Source: Candidatus Omnitrophota bacterium (lineage in GTDB: Bacteria > Omnitrophota > Gorgyraeia > 2-01-FULL-45-10). Taken from it: DNA of 7,334 nt. The stretch lies in assembly GCA_026387165.1 (NCBI GenBank), contig JAPLMG010000061.1, positions 1 through 7,334 of the forward strand, written 5' to 3'. Numbering within the stretch: the first letter of the stretch is position 1; every line of letters starts with the position of its first letter. The notes beneath the pieces were generated by a model that had not been told where the DNA came from, did no database searches, and saw only the letters and a list, made by a program, of their open reading frames with translations. The position numbers were made by a program, and so were the translations under genes. Positions 6,032-7,334 of this stretch are shown piece by piece.

Positions 6032-6655
6032 ATGCGATATCCTAAGATTCGAGAGTTGATAGAGGCGGTAAAGGCGCTGCTCGGCAGGCCGTACACGTCA
6101 AATTTTCCGCGTAAGCCTTTCGAGCCGGCGAAGAGGTTCAGGGGCAAGCCGGAATACTCCGACGTTGGCTGCATAGGCTGTAAAGCATGCGCCGAAGTCT
6201 GCATAGGCAGGGTCATAGAAGCAAGGGATGTGATCACGGAAGGTAGGGCGACGCGCAAGATGATACTGCATCTGGACGAGTGCCACTATTGCGGCCAGTG
6301 CAGTGCCGCCTGCACCACCAGGGACGATAACCCGCCCGGCATTAAACATACCACCGAGTTCGATCTCGCCTCTTTTGACAGAAGAGATATGGTCTCAACT
6401 ACGGATGAGAAGGATCTTGCCCTGTGCGAGGCCTGCGGCGCTGTTATCACCACCAGGGCGCATCTTGACTGGCTTGCAAAGAAATTGGGCCCGCTGGCGT
6501 TCTCGAACCCCACGCTCTTTGTAGCGTCCTTAAGAAATATGGGCTTCTCGGATGATGTTTTGCAGAACCTGAAAGAGGGGATCCTCCAAAGATCGGACAG
6601 GATAAAGGTGCTCTGTTCCAAATGCAGGAGAAGCGCCACAATTGAGAAGTTCTGA
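6032..6655 (+). CDS. 2x[4Fe-4S] hydrogenase electron-transfer subunit (NuoI/HycF/MbhN-like)
   Basis: This 207-residue soluble protein would carry electrons from ferredoxin to the small subunit of a membrane-bound [NiFe] hydrogenase, on the cytoplasmic face. The N-terminus (MRYPKIRELIEAVKALLGRP, then PYTSNFPRKPFEP and RFRGKPEY) is typical of NuoI-like subunits of group 4 hydrogenases. Cluster one is bound by Cys47, 50, 53 and 57 and cluster two by Cys84, 87, 90 and 94. Both fourth cysteines lack the proline that often follows. Beyond the ferredoxin domain, CxxC at 132-135 and another CxxC at 195-198 suggest a rubredoxin- or zinc-ribbon-like C-terminal site. I recall similar extra cysteines in HycF/HyfH. 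Only a weak GAAAG precedes the ATG by 4 bases, but the family N-terminus fits this start. The gene is separated from the antiporter genes by 156 bases and overlaps the next gene by 14. Confidence 0.88.
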   Translation: MRYPKIRELIEAVKALLGRPYTSNFPRKPFEPAKRFRGKPEYSDVGCIGCKACAEVCIGRVIEARDVITEGRATRKMILHLDECHYCGQCSAACTTRDDNPPGIKHTTEFDLASFDRRDMVSTTDEKDLALCEACGAVITTRAHLDWLAKKLGPLAFSNPTLFVASLRNMGFSDDVLQNLKEGILQRSDRIKVLCSKCRRSATIEKF

Positions 6656-7109
6656 TATAAGAGAGAGGCTTAAGGGCGTCGTTACCATAATAGGCATAGG
6701 CAATATCATGCGCGGCGACGACGGATTCGGCCCGAAGCTCATAGAGAGCCTCAAAAAGAAGAAGACGAAAGCCAATCTATTTGACTGCGGCACCGTCCCG
6801 GAAAATTATATATTTCCCATTCTAGCCACCTCATGCGATACCGTGATACTCGTCGACGCTGCCGATCTTAAAACGGAGGCGGGGAGTATGAAGGCCCTTT
6901 CCTTAAGCGAGCTCTCGGGTGCCAACCTTTCAACGCACAACGCTTCCATAAGGTTATTTACGGATCTGCTCATGACCGGCAAAGACGGCTTAAATATATT
7001 CGCGGTAGCGGTACAGCCCAAGAGTATAGCGTTCGGGGAGAGCTTGAGCCCGGCAGTTTTGGATAGCGTTGATAAGTTAACCGATATATTTGTAGAAGCC
7101 CTTGCCTGA
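6642..7109 (+). CDS. hycI: Hydrogenase maturation protease, HycI family
   Basis: This 155-residue cytoplasmic endopeptidase would remove the C-terminal tail of the [NiFe] hydrogenase large subunit after nickel insertion. The signature GIGNIMRGDDGFGP (18-31) is present. The nickel-sensing ligands of the family can be placed at Asp27, Asp72 (in VDAAD) and His99 (in STHN), equivalent to Asp16, Asp62 and His90 of E. coli HycI. DCGTVPEN (48-55) and VQPKSIAFGESLSP (124-137) also match the HycI branch, which serves group 4 hydrogenases. The likely start is TTG at 6642, inside the end of the preceding gene, with AGGAG at 6626-6630. The frame is closed by a stop at 6603-6605, and no ATG or GTG occurs before the conserved domain. 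The overlap suggests coupled expression with the ferredoxin-like subunit. Its presence argues that the associated complex is a true [NiFe] hydrogenase and not an Mbx/Mbs-type relative that needs no such protease. Confidence 0.92.
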   Translation: MRSSDIRERLKGVVTIIGIGNIMRGDDGFGPKLIESLKKKKTKANLFDCGTVPENYIFPILATSCDTVILVDAADLKTEAGSMKALSLSELSGANLSTHNASIRLFTDLLMTGKDGLNIFAVAVQPKSIAFGESLSPAVLDSVDKLTDIFVEALA

Positions 7110-7115
7110 AATAAA

Positions 7116-7197
7116 AATAGTGATAGTCACCAAAGGCCAAAGGGCCAAAGGCCAGGCCAAAGGTCAGGCCAAAGGGCCAAAGGTGACAGTCACTATT
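7116..7197. repeat. Palindrome-flanked GGCCAAA repeat cluster (REP/MITE-like)
   Basis: AATAGTGATAGTCACC (7116-7131) and GGTGACAGTCACTATT (7182-7197) are inverted repeats of 16 bases, pairing at 14 of 16 with the two mismatches in the centre. The 50 bases between them contain five copies of GGCCAAA (starting at 7135, 7143, 7155, 7167 and 7175). A 12-base unit is repeated at 7150-7161 and 7162-7173 with one difference. The GGCC cores are self-complementary, so the inside can fold further. The block fills the space between the hydrogenase protease and the next gene. Termini of the GTGACxGTCAC kind resemble REP elements moved by TnpA-REP transposases, which is an inference. No transposase is present. 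Confidence 0.65.
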
Positions 7198-7212
7198 AGG
7201 GACACCCATTTT

Positions 7213-7334
7213 ATGATAGAAGAGATAGAGAGCAATATCCCGCCGCATCTGTTATTCAAAGAGCTTCAAAGTTCTCCCTACAGCTTTTTTCTTGATAGTG
7301 TGATTGGCCGCGAGAAATTGGGCAGATTCTCATT
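7213..7334 (+). CDS. pabB: Chorismate-utilising enzyme component I (PabB/TrpE family), N-terminus only
   Basis: The first 40 codons of a gene run off the window end. The segment SPYSFFLDSV (21-30), followed by KLGRFS (35-40), matches the start of aminodeoxychorismate synthase component I (PabB), in which the N-terminal domain begins with F(L)LDS...LGR(Y/F)SF. Anthranilate synthase component I (TrpE) shares this layout and cannot be excluded from 40 residues. PabB would make 4-amino-4-deoxychorismate for folate synthesis, unrelated to the hydrogenase. The start ATG 7213 has AGGGA at 7198-7202, 10 bases upstream, directly beyond the right arm of the repeat. The gene probably belongs to a different transcription unit. 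Confidence 0.65.
   Translation, partial: MIEEIESNIPPHLLFKELQSSPYSFFLDSVIGREKLGRFS

Noticed and set aside
6303..6524. + strand frame inside the ferredoxin-like gene
   Set aside because: Contained within a gene whose cysteine motifs are intact. The alternative frame shows only low-complexity proline- and arginine-rich sequence.
7132..7181. GGCCAAA copies considered as a CRISPR array
   Set aside because: The repeat unit is only 7-12 bases, there are no spacers of 25-45 bases, and no cas genes are present.

Overview
The window reads almost entirely on the + strand. It carries most of a cation/proton antiporter module of the Mrp (Mnh) type, followed by two genes that belong to membrane-bound [NiFe] hydrogenases. 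The most economical reading is the membrane arm, and one peripheral-arm subunit, of an energy-converting hydrogenase of the Mbh/Ech/Hyf class (group 4 [NiFe]). The catalytic large and small subunits are not in the window and would be expected upstream of base 1. The organism is most likely an uncultured anaerobic bacterium of middling G+C. The gene style, the dispersed palindromic repeats and the gene mix resemble what I associate with Candidatus Omnitrophota-like genomes. That assignment is an impression, not something the sequence proves.

Bases 2-5291 form a tightly packed operon. It holds a NuoL/HyfB-type antiporter-like subunit (5' end cut off), an MbhD/MbhE-like protein equal to the C-terminal part of MrpA, a MrpB-MrpC fusion, MrpD, MrpE, MrpF and MrpG. 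Four successive junctions are 4-base ATGA stop/start overlaps, so the genes are probably translationally coupled. A PhoU-like helical protein (5273-5875) overlaps the end of mrpG by 19 bases and closes the run.

Bases 5876-6031 are a non-coding gap. It holds a perfect GC-rich hairpin and then a nested set of inverted and direct repeats just upstream of the next gene. Bases 6032-7109 hold a two-gene unit: a 2x[4Fe-4S] NuoI/HycF/MbhN-like electron-transfer subunit, then a HycI-family hydrogenase maturation protease that probably starts at TTG inside the first gene. Bases 7110-7212 hold a palindrome-flanked cluster of GGCCAAA repeats. At 7213 the start of a chorismate-utilising enzyme (PabB/TrpE family) begins and runs off the end.

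Proposed working of the system: electrons from reduced ferredoxin pass through the 2x[4Fe-4S] subunit to a [NiFe] site encoded outside the window. The large subunit of that site is processed by the HycI-like protease. The NuoL-like and MrpD subunits plus the small Mrp subunits convert the redox energy into H+ and/or Na+ transport. The PhoU-like protein is an unexplained partner. The points most worth a second look are the MrpB-MrpC fusion that keeps a well-formed internal ribosome binding site and start, the coupled PhoU-like gene, and the two unusual repeat structures.
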